The notes beneath the pieces are model-generated. The model worked only from the letters and a program-made list of their open reading frames with translations. It had not been told where the DNA came from and searched no databases. The position numbers and the translations under genes were made by a program. Positions 10,421-22,087 of a stretch of DNA of 64,000 nucleotides are shown piece by piece (the first letter of the stretch is position 1; every line of letters starts with the position of its first letter). The stretch is from Orychophragmus violaceus (lineage: Eukaryota; Streptophyta; Magnoliopsida; Brassicales; Brassicaceae), in NCBI GenBank assembly GCA_030180135.1, contig CM058230.1, positions 10,913,082 to 10,977,081 of the forward strand. The letters are read 5' to 3'.

Positions 10421-13198
10421 GTGGCTATGGAACAGGAGCCAATGATCCTTACAGCGAGTACAAAGTACTCAAAGGATGAATGGGTACTTGACTCAGGCTG
10501 TACCTTTCACATAACACCGGATAAGGATCTCCTATTTGATTTAAAGGAGTTCAATGGAGGGAAGGTTCTTATGGGTAATAATACCTACAGTGAGATCAAA
10601 GGCATTGGGAAGCTCAGGATTATCAATCCAGATGGATCATCTGTAGTTCTAACAGAGGTCAGGTATATGCCAACAATGGGAAGGAATTTGATCTCCTATG
10701 GACAACTAGAGAAAAACGGCTGCCACTACGAAGGAAAGGACTTCACAGTCACGTTCTACAAAGAAGGTCAGAAAGTGATATCTGGAGTTTACAAGGATGG
10801 GTTGTACTACCTTCAAGGATAGGCAATTGAGGGAGAAGTATCTGTTGCTAGGACAGAAGTGAATCTTACGAACAGATGGCATTCGAGACTCGGACACATG
10901 AGCCTCAAGAACATGAACTTCTTAGTTCAAAAGGGCTATCTAAATGCTAAGGAAGTTCACACACTAGACTTCTGCGAGGAATGTGTTCTCGGGAAGGCTC
11001 ACAAACTAAGCTTCCAGACGGCAAAACACACATCAACTAGCAATTTGGAGTATGTTCATAGTGACCTCTGGGGATCGGTTACGAATTCTGAAAGTCTATT
11101 AGGAAACAAATATTTCCTAACTTTTATTGATGATCACTCTAGGCAAGTCTGGATAAGATTTCTCAAGAGTAAGGATGAGGTTTACGAAAATTTTGTGGAA
11201 TGGAAGAAACTGGTGGAAAATCAGACTGGGAACAAGATAAAGGCTTTCAGAACAGATAACGGACTTGAGTTCTGCAACAGGCAGATGGACAAGCTCTGCA
11301 AGGATTCGGGTATCAGGAGGCATAGAACTTGTTCATATACTCCACAACAAAATGGAGTATCGAAACGAATGAACAGGACAATTGCAGACAAAATCAGATG
11401 TATGCTGGCTGAAGCAGGGTTAGAGAAAGCGTTTTGGGCAGAGGCAGCCTCAACATCAGTCTACCTAATCAACCGGACTCCAAATGCTTCCTTAAAATTC
11501 AGAATACCAGAGGAGGTATGGACAGGAAGCAAGGTGGAGTTCAGTCACCTCAGAAGATTCGGATGTATAGCTTACGTTCATGTTATTCAGGACAAGATAA
11601 GTCCAAGAGCAAAGAAGGGAATATTTCTGGGTTATCCTGAAGGAACCAAGGGTTATAAGGTCTGGTTACCCGAGGAAGAACGAGTCACTACCAGCAGAAG
11701 CGTAATCTTTGATGAGGAAAAGCTGTACTACCAGAAACAACAGGTCAGAATCAGCGTAGATCAGACTGAGGATCAGCCAGGGCAAGCTGAGGCTACAAAG
11801 GAGTCAGAAAACGCTAAGGGTACAGAATCAGTACAGGAAACAGGGACTACAGATTGTACTAAGGAAACTGAAGCTGCACAGGGATCAGGGTATACTGAGC
11901 AAGGTGGAGCAGTTTCAGACACAGAAGATATGGATTCTGAAGAAGAATCAGATAAAGAAGAGACACCCGAGGCAGTAAGAGCAGCTAAGAACTACTTGCT
12001 TATAAGAGACAGGGCTCAGAGGAAGAAAAAGAAGCCAGCTATATTTGAAAGTGGTGATTACGTTGCGTATGCACTGGCAAGTGCAGAAGTCATCCAGTTG
12101 GATGAACCAAGGACCTATGCAGAAGCCAGAAAGAGCAAGGACTGGAAAAATTGGAAGATTGCAATCATGGAAGAGAAGAACTCTCTAGACAAGAGTAAGA
12201 CTTGGGAACTTGTTGACAAACCGTCTAACAAGAAGATTGTTGGCTGCAAATGGATATTCAAGATCAAGGATGGAATACCTGGAATAGAACCTAGATGCTA
12301 CAAGGCAAGACTAGTAGCTAAAGGCTTCACTCAAGTAGAAGGTGTTGACTACAATGAGATATTCTCACCAGTAGTCAAACACGTCTCCATCAGGATTATG
12401 CTATCTATTGTGGTCAACTACGACATGGAGTTGGAACAACTGGATGTCAAGACAACATTCCTAAATGGAGTTCTAGATGAGAAAATCTTCATGGACCAGC
12501 CAGAAGGATTCATTAAGAAAGGACAAGAAGGAAAGGTTTGCTTATTGAGGAAGTCTCTCTATGGGTTAAAGCAATCTCCGAGACAGTGGAATCAGAGATT
12601 TAATGAGTTCATCAAATCTCAGGGGTTCAACAGATGCATAAAGGATCCGTGTGTTTATCACAAGGGTAAGGAGGTGGAAAACAGTATCTATCTACTTCTG
12701 TATGTAGATGATATGTTGATAGCAGCAAAAGATAAGGGAAGTATCAGAAAGCTGAAGGAAAGTCTGGGTTCAGAGTTTGAAATGAAGGATTTGGGACTAG
12801 CTAACAGGATTATTGGAATGGAAATTATCAGAGATAGAAGGAAAGGAACATTGAAGCTATCTCAAGAAAGATATCTGAATCAGGTTTTGAAAACATTTAA
12901 CATGCACAACTGTAAGGCCGTTGTTACACCCGTAAATTCTCAGTTTAAGCTGAAGAGTTTGACAGAGAAGGAATGGGCCATAGAAACACCAATCATGGAA
13001 TATGTTCCCTATGCAAGCGCAGTAGGGAGCTTGATGTACGCAATGATTGGCTCTAGACCAGACTTAGGCTACGCTATCTGCTTGGTAAGCAGGTTCATGG
13101 CGAAACCAGGAAGAGATCACTGGGAAGCGGTTAAATGGATTCTAAGGTACCTGCAAGGAGCTGCAGGGGTTTGTCTTCACTTCTCAAAGTCAGAACAC
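10421..13198 (+). pseudogene. Element A pol (protease, integrase, RT), broken
   Basis: Protease has WVLDSGCTFH near the start. An in-frame TAG at 10820-10822 separates protease from the GAG-pre-integrase zinc region (residues H..H..C..C after 10859). Integrase keeps its first two acidic residues (HSDLWG, RTDNG), but the Glu in the NGV.ER motif is Lys (codon AAA at 11363-11365), which should abolish strand transfer. RT keeps DVKT, LYGLKQ and YVDDM. The frame runs into element B at 13199. The C-terminal RNase H portion resumes at 20975. Confidence 0.9.
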
Positions 13199-13847
13199 TT
13201 TAATTCTCAATTACAACCTAACACAAATCCTTAAACAGATCTAGGTTCTCGTCAAATGAATCATAAAGCAAACCTGATCACTACCTTTCAGATTGCAGCG
13301 GATGATGGATGGTAATGATGAGATCAGCTAGAACAGATGGTAACACCTATTCCTCCTCGAGTATCCACACTCTTACAAGCACGGGACGGCTGCTAGACCA
13401 AAGATGTGGAAGATCAGAGAGAGAGATTTGAGAGAGAGAGAGCTCGCGGCCAAGGAGGAAAATCGCAAGAAGCTTGGCTTCCTTAGGGTTTTCTGATTCT
13501 CTTATATCTCATTAATGGGCCCAAGTCATTAGACTAATGGCTCATTAATCTTTTGGGCCCAAAACACAAATCAGACAAAAAGCCTGTATTTTGTTTGGCC
13601 CAAAACTCTGATCCAATACAGTAAATGCCATTGCATCTTACCGTATTATTTCCATTTAACTTTCCCGTTAGCTATGGTGTGTGACCCTTCGGGATCATAC
13701 AATACTGGTAATAAGTCCTAAACTTATAGATCATGAGCGGACTCTAGCAAGCCATCATGATCACCCAGTATTTATGACTTATGTCTGATCTCGACACTTA
13801 TCATACTTTCTAGAGATAGTACGGTAGATTTCAGGACATTCCCAACA
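13199..13847 (-). repeat. 3' LTR of element B, truncated by 26 bp
   Basis: It matches 20326-20974 at an offset of 7127 bp. The part matching 20300-20325 is absent and element A coding sequence stands in its place. Confidence 0.93.
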
Positions 13848-13858
13848 ATCTCCCACTT
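13848..13858 (-). other. Polypurine tract of element B
   Basis: AAGTGGGAGAT on the minus strand, directly before the LTR start TGTTGGGAATG. Elements C and D carry the same tract. Confidence 0.85.
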
Positions 13859-14723
13859 GTACTGGAATTCTACAAAGGACATTCCCAACAATCTTCCGAT
13901 TGTACTGGAATCCTACATTCCCTAGTCCTTTTGTCTCAATATCTCGATCTGGCATAAGGCAAGATACGTGTCATCCTTATATAGCCAGACCATGTTTATC
14001 GGACCAGATTTGATACTGACAATTCAAACGACTTGGGCAAGTCCGTTTGGGAATGGCCATTCTCTTACCAGCTATCAAATCTCCGATTGGCCTAGAGATA
14101 TTACCTCCGTTAAACGGCAGGGACAAATCCTATCTTGTTCCATCACTATGAACCACACAATTCATAATACACCCAACCAAGGTCCGTATAGCTCCCAGTT
14201 ACGAAACAACGTTAGACAATGATCAAAGCGTATTACTCCATCTGCAGCCACATGCATGCGAACTCAGGTCTAAGGACTATACTCTATAGTCGTATATGAG
14301 AACCTCTTATGACACAGATATTAATATCTTGTAGAGTTCTCATCAACGGGCCATGTCCGGTCATATGCTCCCCTACATATACCTATGTATCGACTTTGAT
14401 GCCGCGCATCTATGACCCCTCGAAACTTGGTCATAAGTCTCAACACAATCTAGTCTCAAGTGGTTGTTGGTGTTCCAATTCAACAACCTTCGACTATGGA
14501 CACTATCATTTATGTCACTTCGTTAAATATGGGGTTTCAGGATCAAGTCAACTCATGTACTTCGATGACCCATATATAATGACATGAATCATTTTGGAAC
14601 GATTATTTTATATCACAGTTAAAAATAATCCAGAAATAAAATTTCATTAACATTTAAAATGTTTACATGAACCAATCAAAATAACTAAAACAAAAGCCCT
14701 CACAACTCCCACTCAAAAAGAGA
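13859..14723 (-). other. 3' non-coding region of element B
   Basis: No ORF of note on the coding strand of the element. Long stretches match the corresponding part of element C (28180-29025), for example CAAATCTCCGATTGGCCTAG at 14078 and 28346. The function is unknown. Confidence 0.7.
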
Positions 14724-17700
14724 TTACATTTGAATATCTCTAATTCCTACAGCAGCAGTATGCAACTCGTGCTTAGGTCTCGGGAGTGGCTTTGTCAATG
14801 GGTCAGCCACGTTCTCATCAGTGGGAACTCTGCTGAACATCACTTCACCTCTATTCACTATATCACGAATCAGGTGATACCTTCTCATAATGTGTTTGGA
14901 TTTCTGATGATGTCTCGGTTCCTTGGCTTGAGCAATTGCACCATTGTTGTCACAATACAGTGCTAGAGGCTCAGTGGCATTTGGGAATACACCGAGTTCA
15001 ATCAAGAAGTTCCTTATCCAAACTCCTTCCTTCGCAGCTTCCGAAGCAGCGATGTATTCAGCTTCAGTTGTGGAATCTGCCACGGTGCTCTGCTTGGAAC
15101 TCTTCCAACTTACTGCACCGCCATTCAGACAGAAGATGTAACCAGACTGTGACCGGAAATCATCTTTATCTGTCTGAAAACTTGCATCCGTGAATCCACT
15201 GATTTCAAGCACTTCACTTCCTCCGTAAACCAAGAACTTATCCTTAGTATTCCTCAAATACTTCAGGATATTCTTTACGGCAATCCAATGACTCTCACCT
15301 GGATTAGACTGGTACCTACTCGTCATGCTTAGTGCATAAGCAACATCAGGACGAGTACAGATCATGGCATACATGATAGATCCTATATCCGAAGCATAAG
15401 GAATCCTACTCATGCGCTTAAGCTCATCAGGTGTCTTAGGACACTGATCCTTGCTTAGTGAAGCACCATGTATCATTGGCGTGAACCCCTTCTTGGATTT
15501 ATCCATTCCGAATCGATGCAGGACTTTATCTATATAAGCATCTTGACAAAGTCCAATCAGCTTTTTAGATCTGTCTCTAAAGATTCGGATTCCAAGAACA
15601 TACGCGGCTTCACCCATGTCCTTCATGGAAAAACAACTTCCCAGCCAGTCTTTAACAGACTTCAGCATTGGAATATCATTTCCAAGAAGCAATATGTCAT
15701 CGACATATAGGATAAGAAACGCCACTTTGCTCCCACTAGTTTTCTTATACACACATTGTTCCTCTTGGTTTCTGATGAAGTCAAAGTTCTTTATTGCTTC
15801 ATCAAAACGAAGATTCCAACTCCTCGATGCTTGCTTCAATCCATAAATGGATTTGTGAAGCTTGCATACTTTCCCAGCATTCTTGGGATCAATGTAACCG
15901 TCAGGTTGTGTCATAAACACATCCTCCTCCAAGATTCCATTCAAGAAGGCGGTTTTCACATCCATCTGCCAAATCTCATAATCATAATAAGCGGCAGTTG
16001 CTAGGAGAATCCGAATTGATTTCATCATGGCCACTGGTGAATAGGTTTCATCATAGTCTATACCATGAATTTGCTTGAAACCTTTTGCCACCAACCTGGC
16101 CTTGTAAATCTGGACATTTCCATCCATGTCAATCTTCTTCTTGAAGATCCATTTACACTCGATGGCTTTTGCACCAGCAGGTAAATCAACCAGTGAAAAC
16201 ACTCGGTTAGTAGACATGGAGTCCATCTCGGATTCTGTGGCTTCACGCCACTTTAAGGAGTCAGGGCCCATCATGGCTTCTGCAAAGTTCGAGGGTTCAT
16301 CACCGTCAATGATCAAAAGATCATGGCAATTAGTCACAAGGAATCCCTGATATCTATCAGGTTCCTGACGGATCCTTCCGGATCTTCGAACTTCAGGTAC
16401 TGCAGGTTCAGGTTCTATTACAACTTCATGTAATTCATCCTGCTGTTCTTCCTCATTAGGTTGAACAGGTTCCTGTCCTTCTTGAATTTCATCAAGTTGT
16501 ACCTTACTCCAACTATCTTTTCTAGAGAGAAACTCCCTTTCAAGAAAAGTACAATCCCGAGCAACAAAGATTTTGTTCTCGGATCGCAGATAGAAGTAAT
16601 AAGCCTTGGTATCCCTAGGATAACCAATGAAGTAGCATTTGTCAGATTTTGGTGTAAGCTTGTCTGAGATTAATCTTTTGACATAGGCTTCACAACCCCA
16701 AATTCTGAGAAAAGACATTGCTGGAGCTTTTCCAGTCCATATCTCATATGGTGTCTTTGCTACTGCCTTTGATGGCACTCTGTTCAGTGTGAACGTTGCG
16801 GTGAGCAAAGCATATCCCCAAAGGGATATAGGAAGGTCTGTGTGACTCATCATGGATCGGACCATATTTAACAATGTCCGATTCCTTCTCTCAGACACAC
16901 CATTCCACTGAGGTGTTCCAGGAGGTGTGAGTTGGGAGATGATCCCACACTCACTCAGATGATCACGGAATTCCTGGCTCAAGTATTCTCCTCCTCGGTC
17001 CGACCGAAGAGCCTTAATACTTTTACCAAGCTGGTTCTGTACTTCATTCTGGAATTCTTTGAACTTTTCAAAGGTTTCCGACTTATGTTTCATCAAGTAG
17101 ACATATCCATATCTACTGAAATCATCAGTGAATGTAATGAAGTACTGAAAGTTTCCTCTAGCACTTTTGGACATTGGGCCACACACGTCAGTATGTATCA
17201 GGCCCAATAGTTCACTGGCCCTTTCTGTGGGTTTATTGAAAGGGGCCCGTGTCATTTTGCCCATTAGGCAAGATTCGCATTGCTCACAAGACTCAAAGTC
17301 AAATGAGCCCAAGAGTCCATTTGAATGGAGCCTCTTGACGCGTTTCTCACTAATGTGCCCCAAACGACAATGCCAGAGAAACGTTTCATTTTCTTCGTTA
17401 GATTTGAACCGTTTTGTATTTATGTTATATACTGGAGCAGATTGATCCAGCATGTACAGCCCATTTATAAGAGGGGCACAGCCATAGAACATATCATTGA
17501 GATTAAAGGAACACAATTTATTCTTAATAGAAAAATCAAATCCTTGCAAATCCAACAATGAAACTGAAATGATATTTCTGCTTATAGCAGGTACAAAATA
17601 ACAATTCTCAAGTTCTAAAATCAATCCAGAAGGTAAAGACAACAAGTAAGTGCCAACGGCCAGTGCTGGAACCTTCGCTCCATTGCCAACCCGCAACTCT

Positions 17701-18683
17701 ACTTGCCCTTGCTTCAACCTTCTACTGTTGCTGAGCGCCTGCATATTAGTACAAATATGAGCCCCACATCCAGTATCTAATACCCACGTAGTATTATCAG
17801 AAGTAGTAGTATTTACTTCAATAACAAAAATACCTGAAGATTTAGTCTCGAAGGACTTCTTCTTCTTCAGACTTTCCTGGTATTTCTTACAGTCCCTGCG
17901 GTAATGCCCTGCCTCTTTACAAAAGTGGCAGATATCAGAAGGCCCAGCTTTAGACACGGGCTTGGGCTTGGCCTTTTCATTGCTGACTACCTTGCCCTTT
18001 CCCTTGTCTGCAGCGGATTTCTTGAAACCCTTGCCCTTCTGAACCATGAGTACAGACGACTCCTTGGTCTTCTTCAGATTCGGTTCTGCAGTCTTGAGCA
18101 TACCATGTAGCTCAGGCAACGTCTTTATCAACCCATGCATATTATAGTTCAAAATGAACTGGTCATATGCAGGAGTAAGAGACTGCAGAACGATATCACA
18201 AGCAAGCTCTTGGCTTATAGGACAGTCGAGCCTTGTCAAATGATCGAGATAACCCATCATTTTCAGAACATGTGGACTCACTGCTGCATCCTTAGCTATT
18301 TTACAGTCCAAGAGATTCTTAACAGTTTGGAATCTCTCTGTACGAGCCTGCTCCTGAAACAACGCTTTCAGATTTGCCATCAGCTCCATGGGACAAGTCA
18401 GGCCTTCCCACTGCATCTGCAGTTCGGGAGCCATTATCGCCAACATCAGGCAAATCACGTCATTAGCATCTGAAGAATGCGTATCCCAAGCATTCTTCAC
18501 ATCTTGTGCGGCATTATTCGCAGGTCTATGAGAGAGAGCTCTTTCAATGACATAAGCCTTCTTCTCCTGCCTGAGCACAAGTCTCAGGTTCCTGGACCAG
18601 TTCAGGAAGTTTGATCCATTCAGTTTGTCCTTCTCAAGGGCAGACCGGATCGAGAAAGTGTTTTGAGTTGTTGTGCTTGACAT
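14724..18683 (-). CDS. Element B gag-pol polyprotein, intact
   Basis: One uninterrupted frame of 1319 codons. In order: gag (residues 1-240), CCHC zinc knuckle at 252-265, protease with DTG at 303-305, the H/C GAG-pre-integrase region (CRLGH...CESCLMG), integrase core with HTDVCG, RSDRGG and NGVSERRN (all three acidic residues present), reverse transcriptase with DVKTAFLNG, YGLKQ and YVDDILLL, and RNase H with TDASF, EAEYIAAS and CDNNGA. All catalytic motifs are kept, so the protein could be functional. Gag and pol are fused in one frame, as usual for plant copia. Its closest relative here is element C. Confidence 0.95.
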   Translation of the reverse strand: MSSTTTQNTFSIRSALEKDKLNGSNFLNWSRNLRLVLRQEKKAYVIERALSHRPANNAAQDVKNAWDTHSSDANDVICLMLAIMAPELQMQWEGLTCPMELMANLKALFQEQARTERFQTVKNLLDCKIAKDAAVSPHVLKMMGYLDHLTRLDCPISQELACDIVLQSLTPAYDQFILNYNMHGLIKTLPELHGMLKTAEPNLKKTKESSVLMVQKGKGFKKSAADKGKGKVVSNEKAKPKPVSKAGPSDICHFCKEAGHYRRDCKKYQESLKKKKSFETKSSGIFVIEVNTTTSDNTTWVLDTGCGAHICTNMQALSNSRRLKQGQVELRVGNGAKVPALAVGTYLLSLPSGLILELENCYFVPAISRNIISVSLLDLQGFDFSIKNKLCSFNLNDMFYGCAPLINGLYMLDQSAPVYNINTKRFKSNEENETFLWHCRLGHISEKRVKRLHSNGLLGSFDFESCEQCESCLMGKMTRAPFNKPTERASELLGLIHTDVCGPMSKSARGNFQYFITFTDDFSRYGYVYLMKHKSETFEKFKEFQNEVQNQLGKSIKALRSDRGGEYLSQEFRDHLSECGIISQLTPPGTPQWNGVSERRNRTLLNMVRSMMSHTDLPISLWGYALLTATFTLNRVPSKAVAKTPYEIWTGKAPAMSFLRIWGCEAYVKRLISDKLTPKSDKCYFIGYPRDTKAYYFYLRSENKIFVARDCTFLEREFLSRKDSWSKVQLDEIQEGQEPVQPNEEEQQDELHEVVIEPEPAVPEVRRSGRIRQEPDRYQGFLVTNCHDLLIIDGDEPSNFAEAMMGPDSLKWREATESEMDSMSTNRVFSLVDLPAGAKAIECKWIFKKKIDMDGNVQIYKARLVAKGFKQIHGIDYDETYSPVAMMKSIRILLATAAYYDYEIWQMDVKTAFLNGILEEDVFMTQPDGYIDPKNAGKVCKLHKSIYGLKQASRSWNLRFDEAIKNFDFIRNQEEQCVYKKTSGSKVAFLILYVDDILLLGNDIPMLKSVKDWLGSCFSMKDMGEAAYVLGIRIFRDRSKKLIGLCQDAYIDKVLHRFGMDKSKKGFTPMIHGASLSKDQCPKTPDELKRMSRIPYASDIGSIMYAMICTRPDVAYALSMTSRYQSNPGESHWIAVKNILKYLRNTKDKFLVYGGSEVLEISGFTDASFQTDKDDFRSQSGYIFCLNGGAVSWKSSKQSTVADSTTEAEYIAASEAAKEGVWIRNFLIELGVFPNATEPLALYCDNNGAIAQAKEPRHHQKSKHIMRRYHLIRDIVNRGEVMFSRVPTDENVADPLTKPLPRPKHELHTAAVGIRDIQM

Positions 18684-20286
18684 AGCTGAAAATATGAGAC
18701 AATAGAGATTTAGTTATTATGTTCATAAAAGAGCAATCTTAACAACTTATAAGAAAACTCGCATTGTATTCAAAATTTCTTTGTTTAACCTCATAAGAAT
18801 ACAATGATTCCGAGACCCATGTTTAGCTAAATCCAAAGTGGGCCACTGGCCGTCACCCAGAATTAGCTATACTTGGTAAGCATACACACAGCTAGTTATA
18901 ACCAATAACTCTCGGTTGTGAATTGGACCCGAGGCCCAAATTCACCAGATGTCTCAAGGCCCGGGACTCCCGATGGCCCAGTCAAGGAAACCAATCTCTT
19001 ACAGTCAAATAATCACTAAAGTCTGGGACTCCCAATGAAATTAGTGACTATATACTACTTTACTTATGCGAAAACAGACACCTCACACTGTAAGCCATAT
19101 CTGTAATCGAATAAGCGTTAAGTAGCTGACAAGATTGGAAAGACATCCAAGCTTGATATTGTTTTTGAGGATTTTAAGTTTTATTTCCAAAAATAGAAGA
19201 TTACTATTTTGGGAAACTTTCTTATTTTAGAAACTTTCTAAATTTAGTAACTTACTAAAAATAGAAATTTCTAATTTAATATTTTATTAAATATTTTGGG
19301 ATTGGGTCACAAATTCTAGGCCCAATTCTTGGCCCAAGACCATAGAATTCCAGCTGGCCCAATAATTTGACATAACCGTTCCGGTTTATTAATTCTGGTC
19401 CAAGACCAAATTAACTATCAAAACCATCGGTTATTTACTAAACCAGACCAGCTCTAAATTATTTGGTCCAACCAAATCAAACTTAGACCAGCCTTCGGTT
19501 TAGGTTAAAATTCAATTTTTGAATTTCAATCCGGTTTAACCAGAAATTAAATAATACCATGTATTAAATAATTTCCAGCAAACCGCGATTCGGGTTAACC
19601 GCTTGAACCACCAATTAAATTGGATCGGTTCAGTTAAATCCAAAACCGGGAAGAAACACCTAGTGTTTTAGCCAATTTGATTTAACTTGCGGTTTTAGGC
19701 TTTAATCACACAATTAACCGCCAATTAAATGGACCGGTTTAATCGGTGTGGTTTTGGGCAACGAACCGCGAAGCTCGGTTTAACCGATTGACTATTCGCG
19801 GGACGTAAAATTTTAATGGGCCAAACAATCGGACCCAAGATCCAATTCGGCCCATTAACGCAATATGTGGGCCCATGATAATCCAAGACCCATGATCCAA
19901 CTCGCGGTTGCTCACGATCGCTTGCGATCGATCATTGCAACGCATGATCACGCTCGGCTCATGGCTCACACATCGCTTGCGTTCGATCCTTTTGCCTCAC
20001 GATCATTGAGATCGATCTCGGCTAGGCATCACACGCGATATATACATAATAGCAACGTATTAACATCGGCTTAGGGTTTCAATAATAGAATGGAGCCGCG
20101 GTTTTTAATCTCATTCAATTATTAACAATATTCATTCGATTATAACAAAACCTTTTGAGCAGCCGATGGTTAAAACAAGATCACACGATTAGGGTTTAAT
20201 TAGTTTAACCAATTTTTCTTTCAAAATTAATTCAAAAACCATTAAACATTCATATGATCCAATTTCACAAGAAACCTAAAACCTGG
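18684..20286 (-). other. 5' leader of element B
   Basis: About 1.6 kb between primer-binding site and gag. It shares blocks with the leader of C, including CCCGGGACTCCCGATGGCC and TCTGGGACTCCCAATGA. It contains several GAAACTTTCTA-type words (19196-19280) and a GATCG-rich stretch near 19910-20035. No convincing gene. Confidence 0.75.
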
Positions 20287-20298
20287 GCTCTGATACCA
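20287..20298 (-). other. Primer-binding site of element B
   Basis: TGGTATCAGAGC on the minus strand, one base from the 5' LTR. Confidence 0.9.
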
Positions 20299-20299
20299 C

Positions 20300-20974
20300 T
20301 GAAGGATTATTGTGTTTGTTCAAGGTTTAATTCTCAATTACAACCTAACACAAATCCTTAAACAGATCTAGGTTCTCGTCAAATGAATCATAAAGCAAAC
20401 CTGATCACTACCTTTCAGATTGCAGCGGATGATGGATGGTAATGATGAGATCAGCTAGAACAGATGGTAACACCTATTCCTCCTCGAGTATCCACACTCT
20501 TACAAGCACGGGACGGCTGCTAGACCAAAGATGTGGAAGATCAGAGAGAGAGATTTGAGAGAGAGAGAGCTCGCGGCCAAGGAGGAAAATCGCAAGAAGC
20601 TTGGCTTCCTTAGGGTTTTCTGATTCTCTTATATCTCATTAATGGGCCCAAGTCATTAGACTAATGGCTCATTAATCTTTTGGGCCCAAAACACAAATCA
20701 GACAAAAAGCCTGTATTTTGTCTGGCCCAAAACTCTGATCCAATACAGTAAATGCCATTGCATCTTACCGTATTATTTCCATTTAACTTTCCCGTTAGCT
20801 ATGGTGTGTGACCCTTCGGGATCATACAATACTGGTAATAAGTCCTAAACTTATAGATCATGAGCGGACTCTAGCAAGCCATCATGATCACCCAGTATTT
20901 ATGACTTATGTCTGATCTCGACACTTATCATACTTTCTAGAGATAGTACGGTAGATTTCAGGACATTCCCAACA
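20300..20974 (-). repeat. 5' LTR of element B
   Basis: 675 bp. On the minus strand it begins TGTTGGGAATGTCC and ends AATCCTTCA, next to the primer-binding site. Confidence 0.93.
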
Positions 20975-21376
20975 GGTTACACATTTCAAGTCGGTGGGAA
21001 CACCGTTAGTTGGAGGTCTACTTTGCAGCATGTAGTGGCATTGTCCACTACAGAGGCTGAGTACATGGCATTATCAGAAGCTACAAAAGAAGGCCTATGG
21101 CTACGAGAGTTCTGCAATGAGCTAGGATTCAGTTTCAGTTCATTCAAGCTACATTGTGATTCACAGAGTGAAATTTTCCTAGCTAAGAATTCAGTTCATC
21201 ACGACAGGACTAAGCATGTGGCAACTAAAATTCATTTTATCAGAGATATTGTGGATTTAGGATTGGTTCACATTCACAAGATTCATACAACTCTAAACCC
21301 TGCAGATATGCTAACTAAGTGTTTACCTGGTAATTCGTTCGAGAAGTGCCTCGTAACACTTGGGTTCACCTCCTGA
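20975..21376 (+). pseudogene. Element A pol, C-terminal RNase H part
   Basis: The frame starts exactly at the B LTR boundary with GYTFQVGG and continues through EAEYMALSEA, HCDSQSEIFLAKN and the ADMLTK tail to a normal stop. Against element D, about 22 residues between KSE and GY, including the first RNase H aspartate, are missing from A across the junction with B. Confidence 0.93.
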
Positions 21377-21695
21377 GCGTCGATAAACGTACTCGTTGAT
21401 GGTCCTGTTGGTTGGGTCATCTCGCACGAGTACAAAGAAAGAGAAACAGGTTAGTTTCTCGGAAATAAACCAACATGCATGTGGTTAGATCGGAAGTCTT
21501 AGTTGATAGATCTAAAAGGACATGAGTTTAAGCTATTGGAGAGGAGGCTTACTCTGTACATGCAGGAAGCATCTCATACACAGCTCTCTCCGCGCGATCT
21601 GAAAAGTCACAAGGAAAGGTCAGGGTTCGAGAAGATCGGTGAAGATCAACTCGAATCTCCAGTCAAGCAACATCTATAGTCAGGATCTACTCAGT

Positions 21696-22001
21696 TCAGA
21701 GGTTAAAAGCTGGGTACTTACTGGGTGAAGAATCGAAGTCAACTGGAGGTAGTTTCGGTGGAGATCGGTTTGGCGATGAGGAAGTCGAAGCTCTCTGAGA
21801 AGGAGTCGAAGGGTTTTGACTCGGTATCAGTGGGAGCGGGTGAGTCGGGTTTGACTCAGGAATCGTGGTCTGAGTTAGCGATTCAGGAAGGTTAGAAGGA
21901 AGCTGAAGGATTGGAGATGGAGGAGGAGATGATTCGCTTATGAAGAACAAATCGGAAAAGCCAGGAGAAGGAGGTTCATCGGGTGAGTTTCGATCGGACA
22001 T
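21696..22001 (-). CDS. Antisense Pro/Ser-rich ORF in the 3' region of element A
   Basis: 101 codons in the 700-bp space between pol and the 3' LTR. The product is rich in Pro and Ser with SPPPSP and SSSP words, and no domain is recognised. Extra ORFs on the opposite strand are known from some plant LTR elements, such as Grande and Retand. This one may be real or a compositional accident. Confidence 0.25.
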   Translation of the reverse strand: MSDRNSPDEPPSPGFSDLFFISESSPPPSPILQLPSNLPESLTQTTIPESNPTHPLPLIPSQNPSTPSQRASTSSSPNRSPPKLPPVDFDSSPSKYPAFNL

Positions 22002-22075
22002 GGTTTCAGATGGACAGAGATTCGAGAGAGAAGCTCGGCGGCTAGGGTTTGTTTTTTTGGGACAAATGGTTCGAC

Positions 22076-22087
22076 AAAGGTGGAGAT
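22076..22087 (+). other. Polypurine tract of element A
   Basis: AAAGGTGGAGAT, abutting the 3' LTR. Confidence 0.85.

Larger units (their letters stand above)
13199..20974 (-). mobile_element. Ty1/copia LTR retrotransposon B, nested in A
   Basis: Read on the minus strand it has a 5' LTR (20974-20300), primer-binding site, 1.6-kb leader, intact gag-pol ORF, about 865 bp of 3' non-coding DNA, polypurine tract and 3' LTR (13847-13199). The two LTRs differ at one position over 649 bp by eye (T13601 region against C at the matching place), so the insertion is recent. The left junction is not clean: the first 26 bp of the LTR are missing there, with no TSD. A host frame resumes exactly at 20975. 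Confidence 0.95.

Noticed and set aside
10335..10421. Programmed gag-pol frameshift in element A
   Set aside because: No slippery site or obvious pseudoknot, the shift falls before the zinc knuckle and not at the gag/pol border, and related elements have one frame.
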